58,773 nt of DNA from Armatimonadota bacterium (GCA_029547025.1 JAKPQA010000081.1:1-58773); one strand, 5' to 3'; shown: positions 25,725 to 35,636, counted from the stretch's first letter. Program-made: numbers and translations. Notes: a model not told the origin generated them from the letters alone.

Positions 25725-26546
25725 CTAGCCCCTCGCCCCAGACTGGCCGCCGGGTCGCTCCGGCTTCAGCCCATGGCGCATGAGGACCTGGCTTCCCTCG
25801 TCGCCGAGCGCGAAGTCTCGGAAAGCAGCCGCAGCCGGCGCTGCGGCTCCCTTGGTGATGCCCATCAGGACGCGAATCGGGTCGTGACTCTCGAGCGGAA
25901 CCAGGCAGGCCAGCTCGGCGCTGGTCTCTGTCTTGTTCGTCAGACAGAACTCATATACGAACCCCGCGTCAGCGTCTCCGAGAGCAAGTGTCTTGAGCAC
26001 CTCACATCCGGTGCGACACCCAGTTATCTTCTCTTTCACCGAATCCCATACACCCGCGGCGCGCAGGGCCTGCTCCGCGTAGTGACCTACAGACACGTTG
26101 GACGGGTCACCCAGCAGGACACTCCGGATCCCCGGCTCGGCCAGATCCTCGACCCGGGCCACGCTCGCCCTGGAGCCTCGCCGCACGACCAGCGCCAATC
26201 GCGTGCCACCGATGTCCCTCACGCTATCCGGATCGATCAGGCCGGCGTGGACCATCCGGTCCATGTCAGGCGACCCGATCGAAACCACCACATCGAAGGC
26301 GGCAGGCTCGGTGTGGCGCAGCGGCATCATGCACAACGGGCACGTCGCGTTGGTGACCACTCGAATCCCCTGCCGGTGCGCCTCGAACGCTTCGGCCAGC
26401 TCGCAGACCGCATCGCCCAGCACCGGTCCCGCTCGAACCTGAACCACATCAGCTCCGGTTCGCGCCGACGACCGGCAACCCATCAGCGTGGCGACAAGCA
26501 CCACCGCCGTGCAGCACAGCACCCACATCGCCTTGCCGCGTGCCAC
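25725..26546 (-). CDS. ModA-like substrate-binding lipoprotein, cysteine-rich
   Basis: The product (about 273 residues from GTG 26546) has a short basic start, a hydrophobic segment and a lipobox (ATLMGC, Cys24). The mature part follows the periplasmic binding fold of molybdate/tungstate-type proteins: LGDAVCELAEAFEAH, FDVVVSIGSPDMDRMV, LALVVRRGSRASVARVEDLA, VLLGDPSNVSVGHYAEQAL and a C-terminal FRDFALGDEGSQVLMRHG. Unusually it holds seven mature cysteines (48, 69, 72, 177, 181, 201, 214), including a CPLC motif and a GCRTGC motif. GGAGG lies 12 nt upstream; ATG 26528 is an alternative start. It heads the gene run that contains the ModC-like ATPase. Disulfides or metal binding are inferred, not shown. 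Confidence 0.8.
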   Translation of the reverse strand: MARGKAMWVLCCTAVVLVATLMGCRSSARTGADVVQVRAGPVLGDAVCELAEAFEAHRQGIRVVTNATCPLCMMPLRHTEPAAFDVVVSIGSPDMDRMVHAGLIDPDSVRDIGGTRLALVVRRGSRASVARVEDLAEPGIRSVLLGDPSNVSVGHYAEQALRAAGVWDSVKEKITGCRTGCEVLKTLALGDADAGFVYEFCLTNKTETSAELACLVPLESHDPIRVLMGITKGAAAPAAAAFRDFALGDEGSQVLMRHGLKPERPGGQSGARG

Positions 26547-26551
26547 AGGTA

Positions 26552-26746
26552 TCACCCGCCTCCAGGCCCTCGCGGCAACGGGAACACGGCGACACGCCAC
26601 GACGTCGCCGCCAAACCCACGCGGGCCCCGAGCCCATGGTACAACACCAGCCACACGGCGGAGGCGACCAAACCAACCGTCGGCCCGAAGGTTGCCACGG
26701 TACGTCCGATCCATCGGGCCCTCCCGGCCGGCTGTGCTCCCCCCAT
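26552..26746 (-). CDS. Possible small membrane protein upstream of the ModA-like gene
   Basis: This 64-codon frame has a basic start (GRARWIGR) and a hydrophobic span (TVGLVASAVWLVLYHGLGA). Its stop lies just before the ModA-like start, next to that gene's ribosome binding site. It is too short for an ABC permease and I recognise no family. It may be a leader, a small membrane subunit or chance coding in G+C-rich DNA. Confidence 0.25.
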   Translation of the reverse strand: MGGAQPAGRARWIGRTVATFGPTVGLVASAVWLVLYHGLGARVGLAATSWRVAVFPLPRGPGGG

Positions 26747-27105
26747 TCACCGCATTACATTGGCGTCGGCCTCACGGAGTATGACGTGTTTCTGTGCCGC
26801 GTGCGAACCGTGGTGGGACAAGGCCGACCGCGGGGCCACCCGGCTCGGCAGATCGCATCCAGGCAGCTCCGCGGTCCACTCGACCGTCCGGCCCGCCAAC
26901 GGGACCGTGGGCGCCGCTCCATTGCGGCGGAGCACGAGGGCGAGGCCTCGACCCTCCTTCCCGCGCCCGGTCACCTCGACACGGGCCAGGGCTGTACTCG
27001 CCGCCGTACCGGAGCTGCTGCTCCGTGGAGCTGCTGCGGCAGGTCGGGCGCCCCAAGCCGCCGAAGTGGTCGGAGCCGCTGCATCTGCCCGTGGGGGGGC
27101 GCCCT
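26747..27105. other. Divergent intergenic region, no recognised gene
   Basis: These 359 nt separate the minus-strand ModA run from the plus-strand sulfatase. Open frames cross the region but none resembles a protein family. Promoters for both directions are expected; I cannot assign boxes with confidence. Confidence 0.45.
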
Positions 27106-28623
27106 ATGGCATCGCGACCACCGGAAGCGCCCGAACCCGCGTCCCCTGACCGCCGGCGGCTGCTCGGGGCCGTGGGTGCGGGCTGCGTGGCCGCGCTCGG
27201 AGGGAGCCACCTCATGGCGGAGACGCCCATCAGCCGCCCACGGCGCCCGAACATTGTGTTCGTCTTCGCCGATCAGCTCCGGGCTCAGTCCGTCGGGTTC
27301 ATGGGCAACACTCAGGTGCGGACCCCGAATCTGGACTCCTTCGCCAGCGAGGGCGCCGTGTTCACCCACGCCGTGTCCTGCTGCCCCGTCTGCACGCCCT
27401 ACCGCGCCAGTCTGCTGACCGGCCGCTATCCCCTGAGCACGGGGGTGGTGCTCAACGATGTGCCCCTGCCCGAGTCCGAGACCACCATCGCCCAGGTACT
27501 GCGACGCCAGGGCTATGCGACGGCCTATATCGGCAAGTGGCACCTCGACGGCCCCCGCCGGGGCGGGTTCACGCCCCCCGGCCCGCGCCGCCATGGGTTC
27601 GATTACTGGGCCGCCGCCAACTGCACGCATGACTACATGCACTCACACTACTACCGCGACGACCCACAGCCCATCTGGATCGAGGGTTATGATGCGGACC
27701 ACTACACCGGCCTGGCCGTCCGCTACATCGAGCGCCACGCCGCTCGCGGACCGTTCTGCCTGTTTCTGTCATGGGGGCCGCCGCACGATCCATACGCACT
27801 GATGCCCCCCGAGTACCGCGTCTACCGCCCCGAGGACATCGTCCTTCCTCCCAACTGCACCCTGGACACCCGGGATGATCTAGCTGGCTACTACTCTCAC
27901 ATCACAGCCCTCGACCGCTGCTTCGGCCGCATCCTCGGCGCTCTGGCAGCGACCGGGGTCGCCGATGATACCATCGTCGTGTTCACTTCCGATCACGGGG
28001 ACATGCTGGGCTCACAGGGCTGTCATCGCAAGCAGAGGCCGTGGGATGAGTCCATCCGGGTGCCCTTCGCCCTGCGTTACCCGGGGCGGGTGCCATCCGG
28101 CCTTCGAACGCCCGTGCTGCTGAATGTGGTGGACCTCATGCCCACCATGCTCTCGCTGGCCGGAGTGGCGCCGCCCAGTTCTTGCGAGGGCCTCGATCTC
28201 AGCCATGTGGCGTGCGGATCAGAACGAGGCGCACGGCCCACTTCAGCCTTCCTGCAACACTGCTGCACCTTCGCCGATGCCCGCGACCTTCCCGTCTGGC
28301 GAGGGGTGCGCACCGAGAGGTACACGTATGCGGAGACACGAGACGGGCCCTGGTTGCTCTATGACAACGACCAGGACCCGCACCAGTTGCACAACCGTGT
28401 GGCCGACGCCGATCCCGTATGGCGGCGGCAAGCTCGCACGTTGCGCGACGAGCTACACGCATGGCTGGACCGGGTCGACGATGACTTCGCCCCCCGCGAG
28501 GACTACTGGCGGCGCTTCGGCTACACCGTGGACCCGTATGCCCAGGCGCCCTACACCGTCGACGTCGGGGAACCTGGAGGGGCCGCCTCCCCTACTCCCA
28601 ATGGGCCAGGGTCGCGATGGTGA
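27106..28623 (+). CDS. Tat-exported sulfatase (type I, Cys-type)
   Basis: From ATG 27106 the protein has 505 residues. It starts with a twin-arginine signal (SPDRRRLLGAVGAGCVAALG). The catalytic domain begins PNIVFVFADQLRAQSVGFMG with a metal-site Asp56. The sulfatase signature Cys96-TPYR-100 within CCPVCTPYRASLLTGRYP supplies the cysteine that is oxidised to formylglycine. Downstream come YIGKWHLDG and the VVFTSDHGDMLGSQG metal site. Substrates are probably sulfated polysaccharides outside the cytosol. No formylglycine-generating enzyme is in the window. The open frame extends 5' to 26794 without similarity. The 3' end overlaps the convergent GGDEF gene by 32 nt. Confidence 0.92.
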   Translation: MASRPPEAPEPASPDRRRLLGAVGAGCVAALGGSHLMAETPISRPRRPNIVFVFADQLRAQSVGFMGNTQVRTPNLDSFASEGAVFTHAVSCCPVCTPYRASLLTGRYPLSTGVVLNDVPLPESETTIAQVLRRQGYATAYIGKWHLDGPRRGGFTPPGPRRHGFDYWAAANCTHDYMHSHYYRDDPQPIWIEGYDADHYTGLAVRYIERHAARGPFCLFLSWGPPHDPYALMPPEYRVYRPEDIVLPPNCTLDTRDDLAGYYSHITALDRCFGRILGALAATGVADDTIVVFTSDHGDMLGSQGCHRKQRPWDESIRVPFALRYPGRVPSGLRTPVLLNVVDLMPTMLSLAGVAPPSSCEGLDLSHVACGSERGARPTSAFLQHCCTFADARDLPVWRGVRTERYTYAETRDGPWLLYDNDQDPHQLHNRVADADPVWRRQARTLRDELHAWLDRVDDDFAPREDYWRRFGYTVDPYAQAPYTVDVGEPGGAASPTPNGPGSRW

Positions 28624-29512
28624 CTCGGTTCCGCCCATTGCCCTTCGACTCGTACAACGCCCGATCTGCCGCGCGAACCATGACCGTCGAGCTCACGTTC
28701 AGCCGGTCCTGGTTCGATGCCGCGCCCACACTTACCGTGACCGATGCCGCCCCTTCGGGGGTCAGGATGTCGCAGGCGGACACGGCGCACCGAAGGCGCT
28801 CTGACACGTCGAACGCCGCGTCGCTCTCGCACCCCGGCATCAGCACGACCATCTCCTCGCCACCATAGCGCCCCACACGGTCGTAGGACCGGCACGCCGA
28901 AGTCAGGCGGGACGCTACTTCGGCCAGGACCACATCGCCGGCAAGATGGCCGAGCCGGTCGTTCACCTGCTTGAAGTGGTCGATGTCCACCAGGGCGATG
29001 GCAAAGGGTTTGTACTCCCGCCGGCTGCGGTTCACCTCGCCCTCCAGGAGGCGGAGAATGGCCGGGCGATTCCAGACCTTGGTGAGTTCGTCGCGCGTGG
29101 CGATCAGGCGAAGCTCGTCCTGCGTCTCCCGCAGCGCCCGTTCGAGCATCACGATCCGGATCCCGGTGCGCACTCGAGCGCTGAGCTCCTCCGGACGAAA
29201 GGGCTTGGTCACGCAGTCATCGGCGCCCGCGTCAAGGGCCGCCACCACGTCCTCAGTCTGGTCGCGGCCGGTGACGACGATGACATACACGTACCCCAAC
29301 ATGCCCGCCTCGCGAACGCGCCGGCAGATCTCGATACCGTCCAGTCCGGGCATGACCCAGTCGATCAGCGCAATGCGCGCCTCACCCTCCTGAAGCACCT
29401 CCCACGCGTCCTGGCCGTTGTCGACCACGACCACGTCGTACCCCATGTCCCGAAGTGCTGCCTTCATCAGATGCCGAGAGACCAGCTCGTCATCCGCGAT
29501 CAGTATCTTCAC
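28592..29512 (-). CDS. Response regulator diguanylate cyclase (REC-GGDEF)
   Basis: The protein pairs an N-terminal receiver (VKILIADDELVSRHLM with the acidic pair, IDWVMPGLDG with the phospho-acceptor Asp, VTKPFRP with the conserved Lys) with a GGDEF domain whose active-site motif reads YGGEEMVVLMP. It is PleD-like and should make cyclic di-GMP when phosphorylated. The inhibitory RxxD site before the GGEEM is not obvious. GTG 29512 starts the receiver as in the family; GTG 29527 would add five residues. No histidine kinase is adjacent. It converges on the sulfatase gene with overlapping 3' ends. Confidence 0.9.
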   Translation of the reverse strand: MKILIADDELVSRHLMKAALRDMGYDVVVVDNGQDAWEVLQEGEARIALIDWVMPGLDGIEICRRVREAGMLGYVYVIVVTGRDQTEDVVAALDAGADDCVTKPFRPEELSARVRTGIRIVMLERALRETQDELRLIATRDELTKVWNRPAILRLLEGEVNRSRREYKPFAIALVDIDHFKQVNDRLGHLAGDVVLAEVASRLTSACRSYDRVGRYGGEEMVVLMPGCESDAAFDVSERLRCAVSACDILTPEGAASVTVSVGAASNQDRLNVSSTVMVRAADRALYESKGNGRNRVTIATLAHWE

Positions 29513-29704
29513 CGCGCCGCACACCACCGTCCCACAGCCAACGTACTAACCCCTCCATACAGGGCCGCCGCAGCCCCTTTGACGATGTAAGCGTCTTCGG
29601 CGCTGCCCGGGGCGAATCCTGGCGAAACCGGTAACATACCTGACCGCCTCCAGGGCCGTGAGGCCAGTCCGCGCCCGCTCGGACTGGCCCGCACAGCCCG
29701 TGCC

Positions 29705-30544
29705 CTAGGGGTGCGCATGACCGCCGTAATGGCGCGTGCACCCGCCGCCCCAGAGCGCGGTGTACGACACGGTCCGCGTGCCACGCACCCCAGCAGCCCA
29801 CGCCGGCGCATCGGCGATCTCTGCCGTCCGGCTATACAGGTCGTGGAGCGTCGCGATATCGTTGCCAGTCAGGTCAGCAGCCGTGCTGGCGTAGTACATA
29901 ACGTCCTGCGAGCCGGGGCTGTGTCCGGCCATGCCCAGGGCGTGCCCGATCTCATGAATGGCCGTGGTCTCCAGTTCGGCGTCGGGCAGCGTCATGCCCC
30001 CCGCGCGGAGGGCGAGCTCAACATCAGGGGGCCAGAAGTAGGAACTGGTCATCGAGATCCGGGTCACTCCGGTTACCAGACCGCCGCCGGAGGAGGAGAT
30101 GCTGTCGACCCAGCGCACGTTCACGTCACCAACGCCGCCGTTCACCACCGCAACCGTGAATGCGCCCCCCGACTCCCGCGCCCACTCTTGGCACCCCTCG
30201 ACCACGTACTGGGCCATGTAGGCCTGCCAACCCGCCGGAACTGAGGACGTGTCGATGGCGACGCGGATCTGGCTCTTGGTCCAGCGGCGAACCGAGCCAC
30301 TCTCCAGCACGTGGTTGAGGTAGCTCGTGCCGGTACTGGGCGCCGCTGTCCCCCATCCACCAGAACCGGATGCCGCGCCGGTGCCTGCGGCAGTGCCGCT
30401 GCCGCTGCCCCCACTGCTTGTGCCGACCCCCTCGGGCCACCCCAGGCCGCCCATCACGGGGAACGAGATGCAGCCGGCCAATAGGGCCAGCAGAGCGACC
30501 GGGACCAAAACGACGAGGGCTGTGCGCGCGCGCTCTGCGATCAT
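29705..30544 (-). CDS. Matrixin-like zinc metalloprotease lipoprotein
   Basis: From ATG 30544 (GGAGG 9 nt upstream) the 279-residue product has a lipoprotein signal (LVPVALLALLAGC, Cys25), a Gly/Ser-rich linker at about 39-65, and a metzincin-like catalytic domain. The zinc motif is HEIGHALGMAGHSPGSQDVM (197-216), with DVMYY as the Met-turn. The third histidine falls one residue later than in the usual HExxHxxGxxH, as in the GxxGHS form of some bacterial M10 proteases. The chain ends with a His-rich tail (HYGGHAHP). It is probably anchored outside the membrane. There is no prodomain cysteine switch. Confidence 0.85.
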   Translation of the reverse strand: MIAERARTALVVLVPVALLALLAGCISFPVMGGLGWPEGVGTSSGGSGSGTAAGTGAASGSGGWGTAAPSTGTSYLNHVLESGSVRRWTKSQIRVAIDTSSVPAGWQAYMAQYVVEGCQEWARESGGAFTVAVVNGGVGDVNVRWVDSISSSGGGLVTGVTRISMTSSYFWPPDVELALRAGGMTLPDAELETTAIHEIGHALGMAGHSPGSQDVMYYASTAADLTGNDIATLHDLYSRTAEIADAPAWAAGVRGTRTVSYTALWGGGCTRHYGGHAHP

Positions 30545-30786
30545 CGAGGACCACCTCCGCAGCCCGCTCGGGACTACTGTAGATGCCAACGATCGCCCAT
30601 GAATGCAACGAACCTGCCATGCCACCGACCGCGCACTGGAGCCAAGTGTCGATATGCCATCATCGCAGGGCTCCAGCCCAGGGCATTGCTCAAATGCCAA
30701 CAGCTGGCCGGTTCGTCGCCCACTAGCCGGCAGGCCAACCCAGTCCCGACAGCCAATCTCCTACTCGTCAAGAGGGAGGCGCTGCT

Positions 30787-32199
30787 GTGGGACATGAGAC
30801 CGATGTGTGTGTCACCGGCGCCCGGGTCTACTTCCTGCCTGTGACCACCCGGGTGCCCCTGAAGTTTGGCGCAGAGACCCTGACCCACGTGACTTGCGTC
30901 CGAGCCCGCGTGAGGGTCCGGTCTGGCGATGGCCGAACCGCCGATGGATGGGGCGAGACGCCCCTCAGTGTCCAGTGGGCATGGCCCGGAGCGGAGACCT
31001 ACGAGGCACGCCACCGCGCGATGCAGAGCCTGTGCCTTCGCATCGGCCAGGCCTGGAGCTCATGGCCAGTAGCCGGGCACCCGCTGGAGATCGGCTACAG
31101 ATTCCTCGAAGGATGCTTGCCTGAGCTGCTCGAGGCGGAGCGCGGTGCGCGGCCCGATCTCGAACCCATGCCCTGGCTTGCCGCGCTCATCTGCAGCTCG
31201 GCCTTCGACCTAGCCCTCCACGACGCCTACGGTCAGGCGCGAGCTCTACCGGTCTATGAGACCTATGGAGGGGAGCTCATGGCGCACGACCTGGCCGCCT
31301 ATCTCGAGCCCGCCGCCGGCTCGGCGGTCCAGTTTGGCGGCCGGTACCCGTGCGGCTTCCTGTCCCCGGCTCCGCCCCGTCGTCTGCCCGCATGGCACCT
31401 GGTCGGAGGCAGGGACCCCGTGTCGCCCGATGAGCTGACCGGCGACGAGCCTGACGATGGCTATCCCGTCCTCCTGCGCGACTGGATCCGTCGTGACGGT
31501 CTCAGATGCCTCAAGGTGAAACTCCGTGGTGATGATGACCTATGGGACTACGGGCGCCTGGTGGCCGTAGGGGAGATCGGCCTCCAGGAGGGCGCCATCT
31601 GGCTCTCGGCGGATTTCAACTGCACGGTCCGCGACCCCGCCTACGTCACCGAGATCCTCGACCGTCTCATGACCGATCACCCGCGGATCTACCAGATGAT
31701 CCTCTACGTCGAACAGCCGTTCCCATACGACCTCGAACGCCACCCGATCGATGTCCGGAGCGTCTCGGCGCGGAAGCCGCTGTTCCTGGATGAGAGCGCC
31801 CACGACTGGCGGCTCGTCCGCATGGGGCGCGAGCTGGGGTGGACGGGGGTCGCGCTCAAGACCTGCAAGACGCAGACGGGTGCGCTGCTCTCTCTCGCAT
31901 GGGCCAGGGCCCATGGCATGACCCTCATGGTCCAGGACCTCACGAACCCTATGCTCGCCCAGATACCGCATGTGCTGCTCGCGGCCCATGCGGGCACCAT
32001 CATGGGCGTCGAGACCAATGCGATGCAGTTCTACCCCGAGGCCTCGGCACCGGAAGCCCGCGTCCATCCGGGACTCTACCGGCGCCATGAGGGCTGTGTG
32101 GACTGGACCTCGGTCCGAGGGACTGGATTCGGGTACCGGCTGGACGAGATCGAACGCGAGCTACCGCCGGCAGCCGGAGCCTGGGGGGAGCTCGCATAG
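30787..32199 (+). CDS. Enolase-superfamily enzyme (mandelate racemase/muconate lactonizing type)
   Basis: The 470-residue protein begins at GTG 30787 with GAGGGAGG about 7 nt upstream. The capping domain lies first. The barrel then shows CLKVKLRGD (the KxK catalytic pair), WLSADFN, LYVEQPFPYD and FLDESAHDW for the metal-binding acidic residues, and ALKTCKTQTG for the opposite base. This is the mandelate racemase/muconate lactonizing pattern, which acts on alpha-carboxyl substrates such as acid sugars or dipeptides. The protein is longer than typical members (about 370-400 residues), with an insertion around LRDWIRRDG and preceding residues. It stands alone between the metalloprotease and the glycolytic operon, so its substrate is unknown. 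Confidence 0.85.
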   Translation: MGHETDVCVTGARVYFLPVTTRVPLKFGAETLTHVTCVRARVRVRSGDGRTADGWGETPLSVQWAWPGAETYEARHRAMQSLCLRIGQAWSSWPVAGHPLEIGYRFLEGCLPELLEAERGARPDLEPMPWLAALICSSAFDLALHDAYGQARALPVYETYGGELMAHDLAAYLEPAAGSAVQFGGRYPCGFLSPAPPRRLPAWHLVGGRDPVSPDELTGDEPDDGYPVLLRDWIRRDGLRCLKVKLRGDDDLWDYGRLVAVGEIGLQEGAIWLSADFNCTVRDPAYVTEILDRLMTDHPRIYQMILYVEQPFPYDLERHPIDVRSVSARKPLFLDESAHDWRLVRMGRELGWTGVALKTCKTQTGALLSLAWARAHGMTLMVQDLTNPMLAQIPHVLLAAHAGTIMGVETNAMQFYPEASAPEARVHPGLYRRHEGCVDWTSVRGTGFGYRLDEIERELPPAAGAWGELA

Positions 32200-32204
32200 G
32201 CGTC

Positions 32205-32268
32205 GAAGACCGAGGGCAGGTCCGGCTCCTCGCAGTCCCGCAGGGAACCGAACCTGCCCCCGGTCTTC
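32205..32268. terminator. Bidirectional hairpin between convergent genes
   Basis: Left arm 32205-32221 (GAAGACCGAGGGCAGGT) pairs with right arm 32252-32268 over 17 bp with one mismatch and a 30-nt loop. It lies 5 nt after the enolase-superfamily stop and 33 nt beyond the tpiA stop. No T tract follows, so termination is inferred from position and stem strength. Confidence 0.6.
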
Positions 32269-32301
32269 AGTAATGCAACCCCAACCGCCAGGCTGCGCTC
32301 G

Positions 32302-33108
32302 TCACCGCGCCGCCCGAACGATGGCGGCGAAGCTGTCTACCTTGAGGCTGGCGCCGCCGACCAGAGCCCCGTCGATGTGCTCCTGGCCCAGTAGCTCGGC
32401 CGCATTGTCCGGCTTCACGCTGCCGCCATACTGGATGCGAATGCCGTCCGCCGCCGCCTGCCCAGCCACCGAAGCGACCACCGAACGGGCCAGGCCGCAC
32501 ACGCGATTGGCCTCGGGCGCGTCGCACGTCTCACCCGTGCCGATGGCCCACACGGGCTCATAGGCCAACACGAGCTGGCCGATAGTCGCGTTGTCGATGC
32601 CCGCCAACGCTGCCCGCACCTGTGCCTCGCAGACGGTATCGGTCTGACCCGCCTTGCGCTCACCGATGGTCTCGCCAAAGCAGATAATGGGTGTCATGCC
32701 AGCCGCCAGGGCCTTCTTCGCCTTGGCGTTCACCGTGGCGTCGGAGTCGCCAAACAGCGCCAGCACCTCCGGCGTCATCCAGTCCTCGATAGTGCCGAAG
32801 CGGCCCCGTCGTTCTGAGTGACCCACGATCACGTAGGTGCAGCCCAGGTCGGTGAGCATCCCGGGAGCCACCATGCCCGTGAAGGCGCCGCTGTCCTGGA
32901 TGAACAGGTCCTGGGCGCCCAGGGCAATAGCCGAGCCCTGTGACCGGAGCGTCTCGCCCACGGCCGCCAACGCCGTGAATGGCGGGCACAGCAAGGCATC
33001 GGCCCCGGTGAAGCCCGCCAGCTCGGTGATCAGACCGGACGTCAGCGCTACCGCGTCTCCGGTTGTCTTGTTCATTTTCCAGTTCCCAGCTACCAACGGT
33101 CTCCTCAT
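32302..33108 (-). CDS. tpiA: Triosephosphate isomerase
   Basis: The 268-residue enzyme has VAGNWKMNKT (catalytic Lys), VIVGHSERRGRF (catalytic His), the glutamate of VLAYEPVWAIGTGET and the phosphate loop GGSVKPDN with DGALVGGASLK. It interconverts glyceraldehyde-3-phosphate and dihydroxyacetone phosphate. After SERR the chain carries extra residues (FGTIEDWMTPEVLALFGDSD) before the usual VNxK, which explains a length about 15-20 residues above the norm. The ATG has GAGGAGG closely upstream. It is the last gene of the gap-pgk-tpiA operon, 33 nt after pgk. Confidence 0.97.
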   Translation of the reverse strand: MRRPLVAGNWKMNKTTGDAVALTSGLITELAGFTGADALLCPPFTALAAVGETLRSQGSAIALGAQDLFIQDSGAFTGMVAPGMLTDLGCTYVIVGHSERRGRFGTIEDWMTPEVLALFGDSDATVNAKAKKALAAGMTPIICFGETIGERKAGQTDTVCEAQVRAALAGIDNATIGQLVLAYEPVWAIGTGETCDAPEANRVCGLARSVVASVAGQAAADGIRIQYGGSVKPDNAAELLGQEHIDGALVGGASLKVDSFAAIVRAAR

Positions 33109-33141
33109 GCGTCCTCCTCAAGCGTCCGACGGCGGTGGGGC

Positions 33142-34326
33142 CTACTTGTCGGTCAGCGCTGCGACACCGGGCAGTTCCAGCCCCTCCATCAGCTCCAGTG
33201 ACGCCCCGCCACCTGTTGAGATGTGCGTCATCTGGTCGGCAAAGCCCATCTGTGTCACCGCCGCCGCCGAGTCTCCCCCACCGATGATGGTGATGGCCGG
33301 CGAGTTGGCCATGGCCTGTGCGATGGCACGGGTCGACTTGGCGAAAGGCTCCATCTCGAACACGCCGGTGGGGCCATTCCAGATGATCGTCCCGGCCCCC
33401 TCGAGCGCCTTCACGAACAGCGCAGTTGTCTCGGGACCGGCGTCCAATCCCTGCCACCCCTCGGGGATGCTCGATGCCGGGACGATCCGTGTCTCCGCGT
33501 CCGCCTTGAACTCCCGGGCGGCGACCACATCCACTGGAAGCAGTAGGGGTTTGCCCATGGCCTTGGCGCGCTCAAGGACCTGCCCGCACCACTCCACCTT
33601 GCTGGCGTCGAGCAAGCTTGCTCCGACCTCGTAGCCCTGGGCTTTGAGGAACGTGTAGGCCATTCCGCCACCGATGATCAGTTTGTCGGCGATCTTCAGC
33701 AGGTTCTCGATGACACTCAGCTTGTCCGCCACCTTGGCGCCACCGAGAATGGCGACCAATGGGCGCACCGGTTCCTGGATCGCCTTGAGGAGGACGTCGA
33801 GCTCCTTCTGCACCAGAAAGCCTGCCGCCGACTCCGACACGTAGTGCGTCACGCCCTCGGTCGTCGCGTGCGCCCGATGGCATGTGCCGAATGCATCATT
33901 GACGAACACATCAGCCAGCGACGCCAGCTTCTTGGCCAGCTCGGGGTCGTTCTTCTCCTCGCCCGCGTGAAAGCGGCTGTTCTCGAGCAAGATGATGTCC
34001 CCCGGGCTCATGGCGGCCACCGCGGCCTCGACCTCAGGTCCGATGCAGTCATCGAGTTTGGTCACCTTGGCCGTGACCAACTCGCTCAAGCGCTTCGCCA
34101 CCGGATCCATGCGGAACTCGGGGCTTGGCCCTCCCTTGGGCCGACCGAGGTGAGACACCAAGATCACCTTGGCCCCATGCTCGGTCAGATAGTTGATGGT
34201 GGGCAGGGCCGCCCGAATTCGTGTGTCGTCGGTGATGGTCTGCCCGTCGAGTGGCACGTTGAAATCGACCCGCACCAGTACCCGCTTCCCCGCGACCTCC
34301 AGGTCGGTAACCGACTTCTTGGCCAT
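33142..34326 (-). CDS. pgk: Phosphoglycerate kinase
   Basis: The 394-residue protein starts at ATG 34326 with GAGGAGG upstream. It shows [20 protein letters not shown], the SHLGRPKG substrate motif, [38 protein letters not shown] and [12 protein letters not shown] at the nucleotide site. It catalyses transfer between 1,3-bisphosphoglycerate and ADP. The open frame extends to 34563 but that part has no similarity. The gene lies between gap and tpiA; a palindrome and hairpin sit in the leader between gap and this gene. Confidence 0.97.
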   Translation of the reverse strand: MAKKSVTDLEVAGKRVLVRVDFNVPLDGQTITDDTRIRAALPTINYLTEHGAKVILVSHLGRPKGGPSPEFRMDPVAKRLSELVTAKVTKLDDCIGPEVEAAVAAMSPGDIILLENSRFHAGEEKNDPELAKKLASLADVFVNDAFGTCHRAHATTEGVTHYVSESAAGFLVQKELDVLLKAIQEPVRPLVAILGGAKVADKLSVIENLLKIADKLIIGGGMAYTFLKAQGYEVGASLLDASKVEWCGQVLERAKAMGKPLLLPVDVVAAREFKADAETRIVPASSIPEGWQGLDAGPETTALFVKALEGAGTIIWNGPTGVFEMEPFAKSTRAIAQAMANSPAITIIGGGDSAAAVTQMGFADQMTHISTGGGASLELMEGLELPGVAALTDK

Positions 34327-34357
34327 GGATGCCTCCTCTGCGTCCCGGCGTGGATGA

Positions 34358-34375
34358 TGGCCGGCGCGCCGGCCA
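34358..34375. repeat. 18-bp perfect palindrome in the pgk leader
   Basis: TGGCCGGCGCGCCGGCCA is its own reverse complement. It lies about 32 nt upstream of the pgk ATG, between gap and pgk. It could fold as a tight hairpin in the mRNA or serve as a binding site; chance is possible in G+C-rich DNA. Confidence 0.45.
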
Positions 34376-34386
34376 GTCGGACAAGC

Positions 34387-34416
34387 GAGAGGGCGACCAC
34401 CCGGGGCCGCCCTCTC
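34387..34416 (-). other. Intercistronic hairpin between gap and pgk
   Basis: Arms GAGAGGGCG (34387-34395) and CGCCCTCTC (34408-34416) form a 9-bp stem, extendable by three inner pairs including one wobble. No T tract follows on the minus strand. It may stabilise the gap mRNA end or attenuate read-through into pgk. Confidence 0.4.
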
Positions 34417-34502
34417 CACAACAACCTCAGTCTCGTCAGCCGCTAGCCGCACAGGCTGCCAGGCACGGCCTGGGCCGGCTCGACCGACGGGTTGCCAGCA
34501 AC

Positions 34503-35522
<1,020 letters not shown>

Positions 35523-35636
35523 TTATCTCCTCCATCTGGCATACGGGATGGGTGCGGGCCGGGGTCAGCGGCGTGCAGCGCGCCCCAGCGCGCGCTCCCG
35601 GCGGCGCTGTGTGCTGCATTCGCGCAAGTTCGGCGA

